Shown in pieces: positions 8,062 to 13,786 of a stretch of DNA of 39,900 bases. The notes below the pieces were generated by a model that saw only the letters and a list, made by a program, of their open reading frames with translations, did no database searches and had not been told where the DNA came from. The first letter of the stretch is position 1. Each line of letters opens with the position of its first letter. A program made the position numbers and the translations under genes. The DNA is from a virus, in the IMG/VR virus record IMGVR_UViG_3300021440_000061, positions 1 through 39,900 of that record, one strand, 5' to 3'.

Positions 8062-8358
8062 TTAGCGCGCTTCCCCTGCAGCAGGGGTCTTCGAAACTTT
8101 TGGGAACCTGGCGACATCGGCGGCTCGGTAACCGACTTTTGGCTCGATACCCGCTCTTGCGATGAGATAGCCAAAATGGTGATGCGTGCGCGCGCCGAGC
8201 TTTCGCTTGGCGGTCGTGATGTAGATGGACACGGTCGAAGGCCGCACCCCAAGATCTTGCGCAATTTCCTTGTAGCCGCGACCGGCCGCCAATCGCTCGA
8301 GAACCGCAATCTCAGATGGCGTCAGCGGATCGCCTTTTTTACAGGCGCGCGTGATCAC
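8062..8358 (-). CDS. LuxR-type HTH protein
   Basis: The GTG at 8358 overlaps the upstream TGA (GTGA). The product (98 aa) is a typical LuxR/GerE DNA-binding domain: LTPSEIAVLERLAAGRGYKE, then the recognition helix 'VRPSTVSIYITTAKRKLGA'. These are the hallmark 'LTPxExxVLxxLAxGxxxxEIA' and 'S.xTVxxYixxaxxKLga' patterns. It has no sensory domain. It is probably a phage transcription factor acting on early or late promoters, and with the neighbouring shorter HTH may form a regulatory pair. Family is confident; target is unknown. Confidence 0.85.
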   Translation of the reverse strand: MITRACKKGDPLTPSEIAVLERLAAGRGYKEIAQDLGVRPSTVSIYITTAKRKLGARTHHHFGYLIARAGIEPKVGYRAADVARFPKVSKTPAAGEAR

Positions 8359-8933
8359 TGGATCACCTTGCTGACGATTGCGCTGGGCGCGCTAAGCGCG
8401 CCGCTGGCGTTCCGAGCGACAACCTGGAAGAACCAAACACCCGGGGGTAGATTGGTCACCTCGTAGCGTGTCGTATTGGCTCCTGGCAAGTCGATCGCGA
8501 TCGTGGGTGGAGAGACCGTTCCATAGAGCACGCGATAGCCGGCAAGGTCGGCGAGGACCGAGCCATCGGTGTTCAGCGTCGGGGCGTTCCAGGTGAGCAT
8601 TGCCGCGTTTGCGTGCGAGCTCACAGCGCCTGATGGGGATGGCGCCGGGGATATGGGGGCATCGACGGTTCCCGCCCCGGACTCAGCTCGTCGGATGATC
8701 CGATATCGGCCGCCCTGGATGAACTCGCCAGTCGGATCATCGAAGCACACAGCGGCCGCCTTGAGTGGCGTGTCGTGATTGCTCGTGGTGCCGTTGGTGC
8801 GCACGCACTGCCAGTCGTAGTCGCTCACGCGCTTAGTCGAGACATCGGCCTGCGCGGTAGGGATCGACGCCAGCGTAAGCACGGCGATTGCGTGAATGTG
8901 TGCACGCAGACGAATCAAAGCCCATGTCGCCAT
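8355..8933 (-). CDS. secreted fibronectin type III-like protein
   Basis: The ATG at 8933 is one base after the DnaJ stop. Residues 1-30 look like a Sec signal peptide: positive MATWALIRLR, a hydrophobic core, and cleavage after AQA. The mature protein has a domain with WQC and CF cysteines, a Pro/Ser linker (ISPAPSPSGAV), then a fibronectin type III-like module (AAMLTWNAPT, LAGYRVLYGT, TRYEVTNLPPGVWFFQVVA). Fn3 modules of this 'LTWxxPxxN...YRVYxG' type are common in exported proteins. An exported protein in an early operon is unusual; it may alter the host surface or periplasm. Confidence 0.7.
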   Translation of the reverse strand: MATWALIRLRAHIHAIAVLTLASIPTAQADVSTKRVSDYDWQCVRTNGTTSNHDTPLKAAAVCFDDPTGEFIQGGRYRIIRRAESGAGTVDAPISPAPSPSGAVSSHANAAMLTWNAPTLNTDGSVLADLAGYRVLYGTVSPPTIAIDLPGANTTRYEVTNLPPGVWFFQVVARNASGALSAPSAIVSKVIQ

Positions 8934-8934
8934 G

Positions 8935-9552
8935 TCAGATCCTCGTGTATCCAGTGCCCGTCGAAACGTAGCTAGTCGTTGTCCAGCCTGCCGGCTCGGT
9001 TGAGTCGTAATCCGCGAGCAACTCGCGAGCCCGCAAGAAAGCTTGGAGCTCCGCCTGTAATTGCGGCAGTTGCTCATCCGCCTGCCACTCCAGCTGATCC
9101 AGCACGCACTCGAACAGGTTCTCAGCATCCGACGTTTTCATCCTTAGCTTGCCGCGGTGACTTGCGACTTGCGTTAGCCGACGGATGTTGCGTTCAGCCT
9201 GATCGATCCACGACGTGAGCGACTCGCGCATAAAGTTGAGCGGCTTCACCCCCGGATTCGCTTGCATGACGTACGCACTCCAAATGCGCGCCATCACATT
9301 GCGCGCCCGCAGATCTAATGGCGTGGCCTTCTGGTCGCTGCCCGTCTGGTCGTAGCTAGCCCGCGATTCTTCATCGCTCAGCACGTCGTACGCGCGTTGG
9401 ACGCGCTGATATCGCTCCGTGGCGCCGTCGTCGCCCGGATTCTTGTCAGGATGATGCTTGCGGGCGAGCTTGCGGAAGGCAGCTTTGATTTCAGCTGCGG
9501 TCGCTTCGCGCGAAACTCCGAGCGTTTCGTAGTGATCACGCATGCCGCTCAA
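8935..9552 (-). CDS. DnaJ-domain protein (J-protein co-chaperone)
   Basis: Residues 5-68 form a complete J domain ([20 protein letters not shown]) with the catalytic HPD in [11 protein letters not shown] and the closing helix '[16 protein letters not shown]'. The remaining ~135 residues are helical and unlike DnaJ zinc or substrate domains. The start is TTG 9552: AGGAGG lies five bases before it, whereas the in-frame ATG (9543) is 14 bases away, and the TTG overlaps the upstream TGA (TTGA). J-proteins stimulate Hsp70/DnaK ATPase; in lambda, DnaK/DnaJ remodel the O-P-DnaB complex at the origin. A phage-encoded J-protein in the replication operon fits such a role (inference). Confidence 0.85.
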   Translation of the reverse strand: MSGMRDHYETLGVSREATAAEIKAAFRKLARKHHPDKNPGDDGATERYQRVQRAYDVLSDEESRASYDQTGSDQKATPLDLRARNVMARIWSAYVMQANPGVKPLNFMRESLTSWIDQAERNIRRLTQVASHRGKLRMKTSDAENLFECVLDQLEWQADEQLPQLQAELQAFLRARELLADYDSTEPAGWTTTSYVSTGTGYTRI

Positions 9553-9752
9553 TTGTGCCTCCTAGTTATTTCTGATGAGTTTTCGAGATGCGGGGATGAA
9601 AGCTCATGATCGGCCTCGGCCAGAAGATCCCGCTTCAGGCGCAGCAGGCCAAGGTCGTGCAGCTCGATGTCGGTGAGGGCGGCACGAATCTGAGCTCGCT
9701 CCCTCTCGTCTTTACGCCTACGACGCTGCCGGGCAATAAAGGGGTGCTTCAT
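9549..9752 (-). CDS. small basic hypothetical protein
   Basis: A 67-residue protein with a strongly basic N-terminus ([13 protein letters not shown]) and an amphipathic helical middle. Its ATG overlaps the upstream stop (ATGA), and its own stop overlaps the DnaJ-like TTG start. No family is recognised. The overlaps on both sides support it as real. Confidence 0.6.
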   Translation of the reverse strand: MKHPFIARQRRRRKDERERAQIRAALTDIELHDLGLLRLKRDLLAEADHELSSPHLENSSEITRRHN

Positions 9753-10039
9753 GCCGATTGCTCAGAGTTCTGGCGATCCGTGACAACAGGTGAATGCCAC
9801 TGCCGATGCGCGATGATCGCGCGGCGCATAGCATCCACGCCGATCAGGTCGTGCGACCAGCCAAACGTCCTGCGCCGCCCAGTGCCATCGTTGTAAGTGA
9901 CTTCGTATCGCTGCCCGCGGTCACCTGGCTCGCGCAGCGACTCTGAGCGCTCCAGTGCCCCAAAATGCCGGCGGAGGCCGACGACCCCCCATAGCAGCGT
10001 TGCGAGCTGGCTCACCAACAGCGTGTAGATGGCAATCAC
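9749..10039 (-). CDS. small membrane-anchored hypothetical protein
   Basis: The GTG at 10039 is chosen because AGGAG lies six bases upstream and GTG overlaps the preceding TGA (GTGA). The 96-residue product begins with one hydrophobic segment (IAIYTLLVSQLATLLWGVVG), followed by a soluble domain (RYEVTYNDGTGRRRTFGW). It is probably an inner-membrane protein with a cytoplasmic tail. No family name. Confidence 0.6.
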   Translation of the reverse strand: MIAIYTLLVSQLATLLWGVVGLRRHFGALERSESLREPGDRGQRYEVTYNDGTGRRRTFGWSHDLIGVDAMRRAIIAHRQWHSPVVTDRQNSEQSA

Positions 10040-10431
10040 TTGACACTCCTGATTCTCGACTCGTTGGTGCATAAGGCGCGCTTGATCTGATCGAGGCGTT
10101 CGACGCCAGCAATGAATTCGCGCTGCAAGCGCTCGCGCTCGTCCTCGGGCGAAAGCCACTCCACGCGGCAAGCGAGCTGGCGCGATTCGAAATCCACGGT
10201 GTGATGGGAGCCGACCTCGTGCGCCCAGCGTTTGAGCTGCAAGACCTCGAGTGGCTTGAACTGCTGCTTATTTCCCTCGGCGCAGCAGGCACGAATGCGG
10301 TCGTAGGCCGTCGTTTCGCTGTCGCCTGGCCAGAGACGGACGCAGACTTTCTTCTTTCCACCGAGCGACTCGATGTCGGCGGCGATGGCCTCGTGCCAGC
10401 TCTCTACCCACATTTGCATTTGGCTACTCAT
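10036..10431 (-). CDS. putative early regulatory protein (CII-like position)
   Basis: A 131-residue protein beginning at ATG 10431. It contains 'IESLGGKKKVCVRLWPG' followed by a helical segment (YDRIRACCAEGNKQQFKPLE) that looks like a helix-turn-helix used in phage CII-type regulators, then 'VLQLKRWAHEVGSHHTVDFE'. It is the first gene after cro in the leftward operon, the position of cII in lambdoid phages. DNA binding and CII function are inferred from position and the basic HTH-like middle. Confidence 0.6.
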   Translation of the reverse strand: MSSQMQMWVESWHEAIAADIESLGGKKKVCVRLWPGDSETTAYDRIRACCAEGNKQQFKPLEVLQLKRWAHEVGSHHTVDFESRQLACRVEWLSPEDERERLQREFIAGVERLDQIKRALCTNESRIRSVK

Positions 10432-10677
10432 TTCCACAGATCTCCACAATCGCAACTGATGGTGTGGATGGGTGTGGATTGGCGTTCGTGCGACAGTGAT
10501 AGCGCGCGAAAACAGCAATGCTCGCGTGAGACGTTTGACAGTAATGAGCCCCCTTCAGGGGATGCACACGGGAGGCGGCGACATATGCGGATTGGTCGGA
10601 ACATGGTGGCGCCAATTAAAGTTTCGGCTTCTACGTCTTTTGACCAAAGTAAGGAGGAAGGCTGCGATGAAGAAGCA
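10432..10677. other. cro-to-CII-like intergenic region with TCCACA cluster
   Basis: A 246-bp stretch without a credible gene. Between 10431 and 10479 it has four TCCACA hexamers: TTCCACA and CTCCACA on the forward strand near 10431-10448, and two on the reverse strand from the 9-bp direct repeat GGTGTGGAT at 10461-10469 and 10471-10479. Each matches the DnaA-box consensus TTATCCACA at 7 of 9 positions. It may be a DnaA- or regulator-binding region or an antitermination (nut-like) site; none is proven. Confidence 0.4.
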
Positions 10678-10902
10678 TCAGGGAGCGCCTTGGCTTCGAT
10701 TGGCATGGGTATCTGGAAAATTATCGAGAAGCGCGTCGACGGAAAGGCCAGTGACCTCGGAAAGCTTTCTCAGGTTGGTCGCGGATGGCTCGGCTGCGCC
10801 ATGCAGCCACTCCCAAACCGTTGGCTGCTTCACCCCGACCAGAGTGGCCAGTGAGGACTGCGATTTCCCGTTTTCAGACATCCAACGTCTTAGTGCTTCC
10901 AT
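10678..10902 (-). CDS. Cro-like HTH repressor
   Basis: A 74-residue protein with an XRE-type helix-turn-helix: KSQSSLATLVGVKQPTVWEW, followed by a scaffold helix (NLRKLSEVTGLSVDALL). Size and single-domain form match Cro. It is the first gene leftward from the operator region and is divergent from the repressor at 10976. Its ATG (10902) lies only a few bases downstream of the predicted transcription start of the promoter overlapping O1/O2, so the mRNA may be leaderless or nearly so. It would bind the same operators as the divergent repressor and favour lytic growth. Confidence 0.8.
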   Translation of the reverse strand: MEALRRWMSENGKSQSSLATLVGVKQPTVWEWLHGAAEPSATNLRKLSEVTGLSVDALLDNFPDTHANRSQGAP

Positions 10903-10910
10903 GTCAACAA

Positions 10911-10938
10911 ATATAGGGGAATCCTATGCAGAGTCAAT
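10911..10938 (-). promoter_or_regulatory. leftward early promoter (PR-like) overlapping O1/O2
   Basis: On the reverse strand, TTGACT (10938-10933) and TATATT (10916-10911) are separated by 16 bp. The -35 box overlaps operator O2 by two bases and the -10 box overlaps O1. The predicted start is near 10904, just before the cro ATG at 10902. Confidence 0.65.
10913..10927. promoter_or_regulatory. operator O1 (ATAGG-N5-CCTAT)
   Basis: The palindrome ATAGGGGAATCCTAT lies between cro and the repressor gene. Its centre is 24 bp from O2. The same half-sites recur at O2, O3 and O4, and all four lie on promoters. Confidence 0.75.
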
Positions 10939-10951
10939 AGGACTATCCTAT
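10937..10951. promoter_or_regulatory. operator O2 (ATAGG-N5-CCTAT)
   Basis: ATAGGACTATCCTAT; with one flanking base each side the arms become seven perfect bases (AATAGGA / TCCTATT). It overlaps the first bases of the -35 box of the leftward promoter. Confidence 0.75.
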
Positions 10952-10975
10952 TCGGATGTCGAGCATGATTTGGCA

Positions 10976-11353
10976 ATGCGCAAAGCAGCAGAAAATCCCG
11001 GGCAGGTCGAAACGTCGCTCGATCGAATATATCGAGCAGCTCGAATCAAGCTCGGAAGAGAGCCGACACAAGCAGAGATCGCGAAGGCGGCAGGGGTAAG
11101 CCAGCCCACTGTGAGTGAGTGGCGGGAGCGGCCGGGCGGAGGGCCAAGAATGAAAAATGCACTACGTTTGGCCGCTTGGATAGGCATTACAGTGGACTAC
11201 ATCTATAACGGCACAGAGCCGATGTTTTCAGGTCCAGTGCAGGACAAGCGGCTTGCGGCTCTGCTTGACGCGTGGCCGCATTTAGACGAATTCGATCAGG
11301 GCGTGTTGCTAGGCGAGGCCAAGGCAGCAATCAGGAAAAAACAAGCAAAATGA
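10976..11353 (+). CDS. prophage repressor, short HTH type (CI-like)
   Basis: A 125-residue protein starting at ATG 10976. Upstream in-frame codons run through the operators and are not used. The XRE-type HTH is PTQAEIAKAAGVSQPTVSEW, followed by a second helical part (NALRLAAWIGITVDYIYNG). There is no LexA/S24 peptidase domain and no Ala-Gly cleavage site, unlike lambda CI, so induction is unlikely to be by RecA-stimulated self-cleavage. It is divergent from cro, with operators O1/O2 between them. It presumably binds ATAGG-N5-CCTAT and silences both the leftward early promoter and the forward DGR/integration promoter. Its own promoter is not clear. It is coupled to the immunity gene by ATGA. 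Confidence 0.8.
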   Translation: MRKAAENPGQVETSLDRIYRAARIKLGREPTQAEIAKAAGVSQPTVSEWRERPGGGPRMKNALRLAAWIGITVDYIYNGTEPMFSGPVQDKRLAALLDAWPHLDEFDQGVLLGEAKAAIRKKQAK

Positions 11354-11640
11354 ATCCAAACGCTAGCGGAATAGTGATTTCTTTCGGAATTGCACTATTG
11401 ATTGTGGGCGCATACTTCTTTCCTTCAATAGTCTCGAGCGCTCGGAAGCATGTCAGCGGTAGAGCAATTTTTGCGCTTAACTTGCTCACTGGGTGGACGG
11501 CCATAGGTTGGATTGCCGCGCTTGTCTGGTCGCTGACAGGTGAGACGAATTCAACAACTAAATGCCCGAACTGCGCCGAGACCATACAGGCAGCGGCAAA
11601 GGTATGCCGATTCTGCAACCGAGACGTGAAATCCGCTTGA
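11350..11640 (+). CDS. superinfection immunity membrane protein with zinc ribbon
   Basis: The ATG at 11350 overlaps the repressor stop (ATGA), so it is co-expressed with the repressor in the lysogen. The 96-residue product has two membrane segments (IVISFGIALLIVGAYFFP and ALNLLTGWTAIGWIAALVWS). The segment 'NLLTGWTAIGWIAALVW' is the hallmark of the superinfection immunity family related to T4 Imm (PF14373 type), which blocks DNA injection by superinfecting phage. The C-terminus adds a zinc-ribbon-like module, CPNC-x8-CRFC. Family is recognised by motif; exclusion activity is inferred. Confidence 0.8.
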   Translation: MNPNASGIVISFGIALLIVGAYFFPSIVSSARKHVSGRAIFALNLLTGWTAIGWIAALVWSLTGETNSTTKCPNCAETIQAAAKVCRFCNRDVKSA

Positions 11641-11691
11641 GATAAAAAAAGGCGTCGCTCTGGGTCCCATCCCATATTTTTCTCCCAAAGT

Positions 11692-11706
11692 ATAGGAAAC
11701 ACCTAT
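11692..11706. promoter_or_regulatory. operator O3 (ATAGG-N5-CCTAT)
   Basis: ATAGGAAACACCTAT. Its last base overlaps the TTGACG -35 box of the forward promoter. It lies 25 bp from O4, nearly the same step as O1-O2. Confidence 0.75.
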
Positions 11707-11734
11707 TGACGGGAATATAGGTCTATCCTATTCT
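11706..11734 (+). promoter_or_regulatory. promoter of the DGR/integration operon
   Basis: TTGACG (11706-11711), a 17-bp spacer, then TATTCT (11729-11734). O3 touches the -35 box and O4 covers the start of the -10 box. Transcription would start near 11741, giving a short leader with AAGGGAG before the 11760 ATG. Confidence 0.7.
11717..11731. promoter_or_regulatory. operator O4 (ATAGG-N5-CCTAT)
   Basis: ATAGGTCTATCCTAT. It overlaps the -10 region of the forward promoter in the same geometry as O1 on the leftward promoter. Confidence 0.75.
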
Positions 11735-11759
11735 CACTCCCACACCAAGGGAGCGAGCG

Positions 11760-12344
11760 ATGCCGAACACACAGCACCTACCCGGCGCATACGATCCCGC
11801 CTCAGCAATTCAGGCGATTGATGACAGGCAATGCTCGGCAGTCGCGCATTGCGCGATCCCCAGCATACACAGCCTCTACCGAGCGCACGTCGCAGGCGCG
11901 ACATCGCGCGACCCGGATCTCACCGTATTTGTAGAGGCCGACTCGTGGGCCATCGCGGTGACCAAGATCTCCGAGGCAATCTCGGCCATGGAGCGCCGAC
12001 CCAGCACCCAAGTCGCCGAGCGAATCTACAACTGCCACACGGCAGAGGCCTGCATCGAGATGGGCGAAAGCACCGACCTCGAGCTGCGCCTATTCGAGAT
12101 CGGCTGGCAGAACAAAGGGCCTTTGTTCGCTGAGCGCCCCGTCTTCCTCGTCCTCGACCCGGCGCCGCTTTGGCGCAAATGGCTCGAAACGCAGCCACAG
12201 ATGCGCGCGGCAGCTGAAGTGCTCGACGCCCTGACTGATATCGCCGACCTCATCGATGAAGGTTACAGCCGCAACGACGGCGCAATGAGCGTGTGCCTCG
12301 GCAACGCACGATCCGTCATCAAGAAAGCGAAAAGCGCGCGCTGA
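11760..12344 (+). CDS. hypothetical protein; first gene of DGR/integration operon
   Basis: A 194-residue protein starting at ATG 11760 with AAGGGAG five bases upstream. It is soluble, with no signal peptide, and has a central helical region (WAIAVTKISEAISAMERRPS) and a C-terminal helical pair (AAAEVLDALTDIADLIDEGY). I recognise no family. It is the first gene behind the operator-controlled promoter and 47 bases before the first DGR target gene, so it is co-transcribed with the DGR. Confidence 0.7.
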   Translation: MPNTQHLPGAYDPASAIQAIDDRQCSAVAHCAIPSIHSLYRAHVAGATSRDPDLTVFVEADSWAIAVTKISEAISAMERRPSTQVAERIYNCHTAEACIEMGESTDLELRLFEIGWQNKGPLFAERPVFLVLDPAPLWRKWLETQPQMRAAAEVLDALTDIADLIDEGYSRNDGAMSVCLGNARSVIKKAKSAR

Positions 12345-12391
12345 ATCGCGCCACATCCAACTGCCAATCAACGTTCCCGTAGGGAGTACTC

Positions 12392-12817
12392 ATGGAAGCT
12401 CAGGGTATTTGTTTCTCGAAAATCGGCGCCGACGGCGCCGTGCTGCCGGCCGACGCGCCGAAGTGGGATGCAGTCATCGACTGCAAAACGGGGCTCATGT
12501 GGTCGGTCGAGACCAAGGAGGTCGAAAAGTGGAGCGACGCCGGCGCCGCAGCCTCGAGCATGAGCTCGGCCGGCTTCAATGATTGGCGTCTGCCCACGGC
12601 CGAAGAGCTGCTCACGCTGGTAGATCGCACCCGCGTCTTGCCTGCGATCAGCGTCGATTTCTTCCCCGGCACGCCGTGTCGCTGGTTTTGGTCGAGCACT
12701 CCGTATGCCGGGTCGCCCAGCGACTGCGCGTGGGTCGTCTACTTCAACGACGGCAGCGCGAACTGGAGCTACCACGGCCTCAGTGGCTTCGTCCGCGCCG
12801 TGCGCGTCGGTCAGTAA
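12392..12817 (+). CDS. DGR target protein 1 (DUF1566 / lectin-like fold)
   Basis: A 141-residue protein with AGGGAG five bases before its ATG. It matches DUF1566 (Lcl C-terminal type): TGLMWS, then DWRLPTAEELLTL, FFP, WFWSST, and a terminal FVRAVRVG. In established DGRs, DUF1566/formylglycine-enzyme-like proteins with C-type-lectin folds display the variable residues on a ligand-binding face. The last 34 residues are the variable repeat VR1. There is no signal peptide, lipobox or membrane segment, so it is cytoplasmic or virion-bound unless another protein exports it. It is a clear paralogue of the second target (13335), identical at many positions outside the VR. Confidence 0.9.
   Translation: MEAQGICFSKIGADGAVLPADAPKWDAVIDCKTGLMWSVETKEVEKWSDAGAAASSMSSAGFNDWRLPTAEELLTLVDRTRVLPAISVDFFPGTPCRWFWSSTPYAGSPSDCAWVVYFNDGSANWSYHGLSGFVRAVRVGQ
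12709..12811 (+). repeat. DGR variable repeat VR1
   Basis: It aligns without gaps to the template repeat at 14262-14364. I count 11 mismatches and all are at TR adenines (A to G, T or C). The last 27 bases, GC-rich and free of A, are identical to the TR and act as the IMH (initiation of mutagenic homing) region. The first difference after it is C at 12812 versus G at 14365 in the TR (IMH versus IMH*). Confidence 0.95.
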
Positions 12818-12896
12818 TTGGCCTTTTGGCTTCATCAAAGCAAAGCATAGTCGGGTGTAGGGCTTCTACGCCTCTGGAAACGTCCAAGGAGAACAG

Positions 12897-13073
12897 ATGA
12901 GCAAGCAAAGGTGTGTGCGACCGGACAGTTCGATGCTGCCGCCTGCGAGGCCGCTGCGAGACCTTAAGGATGGAAGGGTGGTGGATTCACTTCCTGATGG
13001 TCTCGGATCCTTCCTGCTCGCGCTGAAGCGTCAAGGCTTTCGACTCGTTTGCAGGCGGAATTCAGGAAGATGA
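12897..13073 (+). CDS. small hypothetical protein, 58 aa
   Basis: The ATG at 12897 has AAGGAG six bases upstream, a very good ribosome site. The product is basic, with a segment 'VVDSLPDGLGSFLLALKRQG', which reads as a small helical protein. Its stop overlaps the ATG of the next gene (ATGA at 13070). It sits between the two DGR target genes. No family is recognised. Confidence 0.6.
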   Translation: MSKQRCVRPDSSMLPPARPLRDLKDGRVVDSLPDGLGSFLLALKRQGFRLVCRRNSGR

Positions 13074-13300
13074 ACGAGGCGGTGAGCTGCCCGATCGAGG
13101 GCTGCACGGCAACTGTGTGCGGCGGGGTCATGTGCCTGGAGCACTGGAAGCTTGTTCCGTTCACCGTGCAATTCATGGTGTATCGAGAGCTCGTCAATAC
13201 GCGCTCAGCGCGCAGCGATTCGGCTCGCATCGAAGCGACGCGGAAATACATCGAGGCTAGAAACCGATCGATTCAGCTGGCGCAGAACGCGACCGGCTGA
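13070..13300 (+). CDS. small Cys-rich hypothetical protein, 76 aa
   Basis: I choose ATG 13070, coupled to the preceding gene by ATGA; a TTG at 13049 would extend it by seven residues. The N-terminus carries a zinc-binding-like cluster (CPIEGC, CGGVMCLEHW) followed by a helix rich in Arg and Ser. Small phage proteins with this 'C-x4-C ... C-x3-C-x2-HW' arrangement are common but uncharacterised. It lies between the DGR target genes. Confidence 0.65.
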   Translation: MNEAVSCPIEGCTATVCGGVMCLEHWKLVPFTVQFMVYRELVNTRSARSDSARIEATRKYIEARNRSIQLAQNATG

Positions 13301-13334
13301 CTTGGAAACACAAATTACTTTTGCGGAGTGATCG

Positions 13335-13760
13335 ATGGAACAGAAAGAACGATTCTCGAAGGTCGGTCCCCAAGGCGCAGTGCTCGCGGCTGATGCTGCG
13401 ACGTGGGTCGCTGTCCTGGATAACACGACTGGCCTCATGTGGTCGCTGCAGGCGACCAAGGTCGATAATTGGAAAGACGCCGAGGCTGCCGCGAAGAAAG
13501 TCAAAGCCGCCGGCTTCTGCGATTGGCGCCTGCCTACGGTCGAAGAGCTGTTCGCTCTTGCTGAGCGCACTCGCCACGATCCAGCCATTGACGAAGGCTT
13601 CTTTCCCGACACCGCGAGCGATTGGTTTTGGAGCTCGACGCCGTGGAGCGGGTCGCCCAGCGGCTGCGCGTGGGGCGTCTTCTTCTACGGCGGCGGCGCG
13701 TGCTGGGGCGGCCGCGACTACAGTGGCTTCGTCCGCGCCGTGCGCGTCGGTCAGTCCTAG
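13335..13760 (+). CDS. DGR target protein 2 (DUF1566 / lectin-like fold)
   Basis: A 141-residue paralogue of target 1, with GGAG six bases before the ATG. It has the same DUF1566 landmarks: TGLMWS, DWRLPTVEELFAL, FFP, WFWSST and FVRAVRVGQS. The C-terminal 36 residues contain VR2, in which 19 TR adenines are changed. The result is a glycine-rich, aromatic surface (GGGACWGGRDY) quite unlike VR1. Outside the VR the two proteins have diverged considerably, so the duplication is old while both VRs are still fed by the same template. There is no export signal. It is followed after one base by a hairpin and then by avd. Confidence 0.9.
   Translation: MEQKERFSKVGPQGAVLAADAATWVAVLDNTTGLMWSLQATKVDNWKDAEAAAKKVKAAGFCDWRLPTVEELFALAERTRHDPAIDEGFFPDTASDWFWSSTPWSGSPSGCAWGVFFYGGGACWGGRDYSGFVRAVRVGQS
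13649..13751 (+). repeat. DGR variable repeat VR2
   Basis: A gap-free alignment to TR 14262-14364 shows 19 mismatches, all at TR adenines. Two further A-to-G changes just upstream (TR 14258-14259) suggest the copied segment may begin a few bases earlier here than in VR1. The 27-base GC-rich IMH is identical to the TR and is followed by C instead of G. Confidence 0.95.
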
Positions 13761-13786
13761 GCTCATTGGAGCTTATCAATGAGCTT
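13759..13786 (+). promoter_or_regulatory. hairpin behind VR2 overlapping the avd start
   Basis: GCTCATTG (13761-13768) and CAATGAGC (13777-13784) form a perfect 8-bp stem with an 8-base loop; a G-T and an A-T pair can extend it. It begins 9 bases after the IMH. In Bordetella phage BPP-1 an 8-bp hairpin/cruciform close to the VR IMH is needed for efficient target recognition. The 3' arm here also contains the avd ATG (13779), and GGAG (13767-13770) overlaps the 5' arm, so in RNA it would mask avd initiation. Confidence 0.7.

Noticed and set aside
10472-10975. Upstream extension of the repressor frame
   Set aside because: It would translate through operators O1/O2 and antisense to cro; ATG 10976 gives a normal HTH repressor.
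11641-11691. Terminator after the superinfection-immunity gene
   Set aside because: A-rich and T-rich runs are present but I could not find a stem of useful length before the T-run.
12819-12841. Hairpin behind VR1 equivalent to the one behind VR2
   Set aside because: Only 3-4 bp stems (GCC/GGC, GCTT/AAGC) can form; too weak to call.
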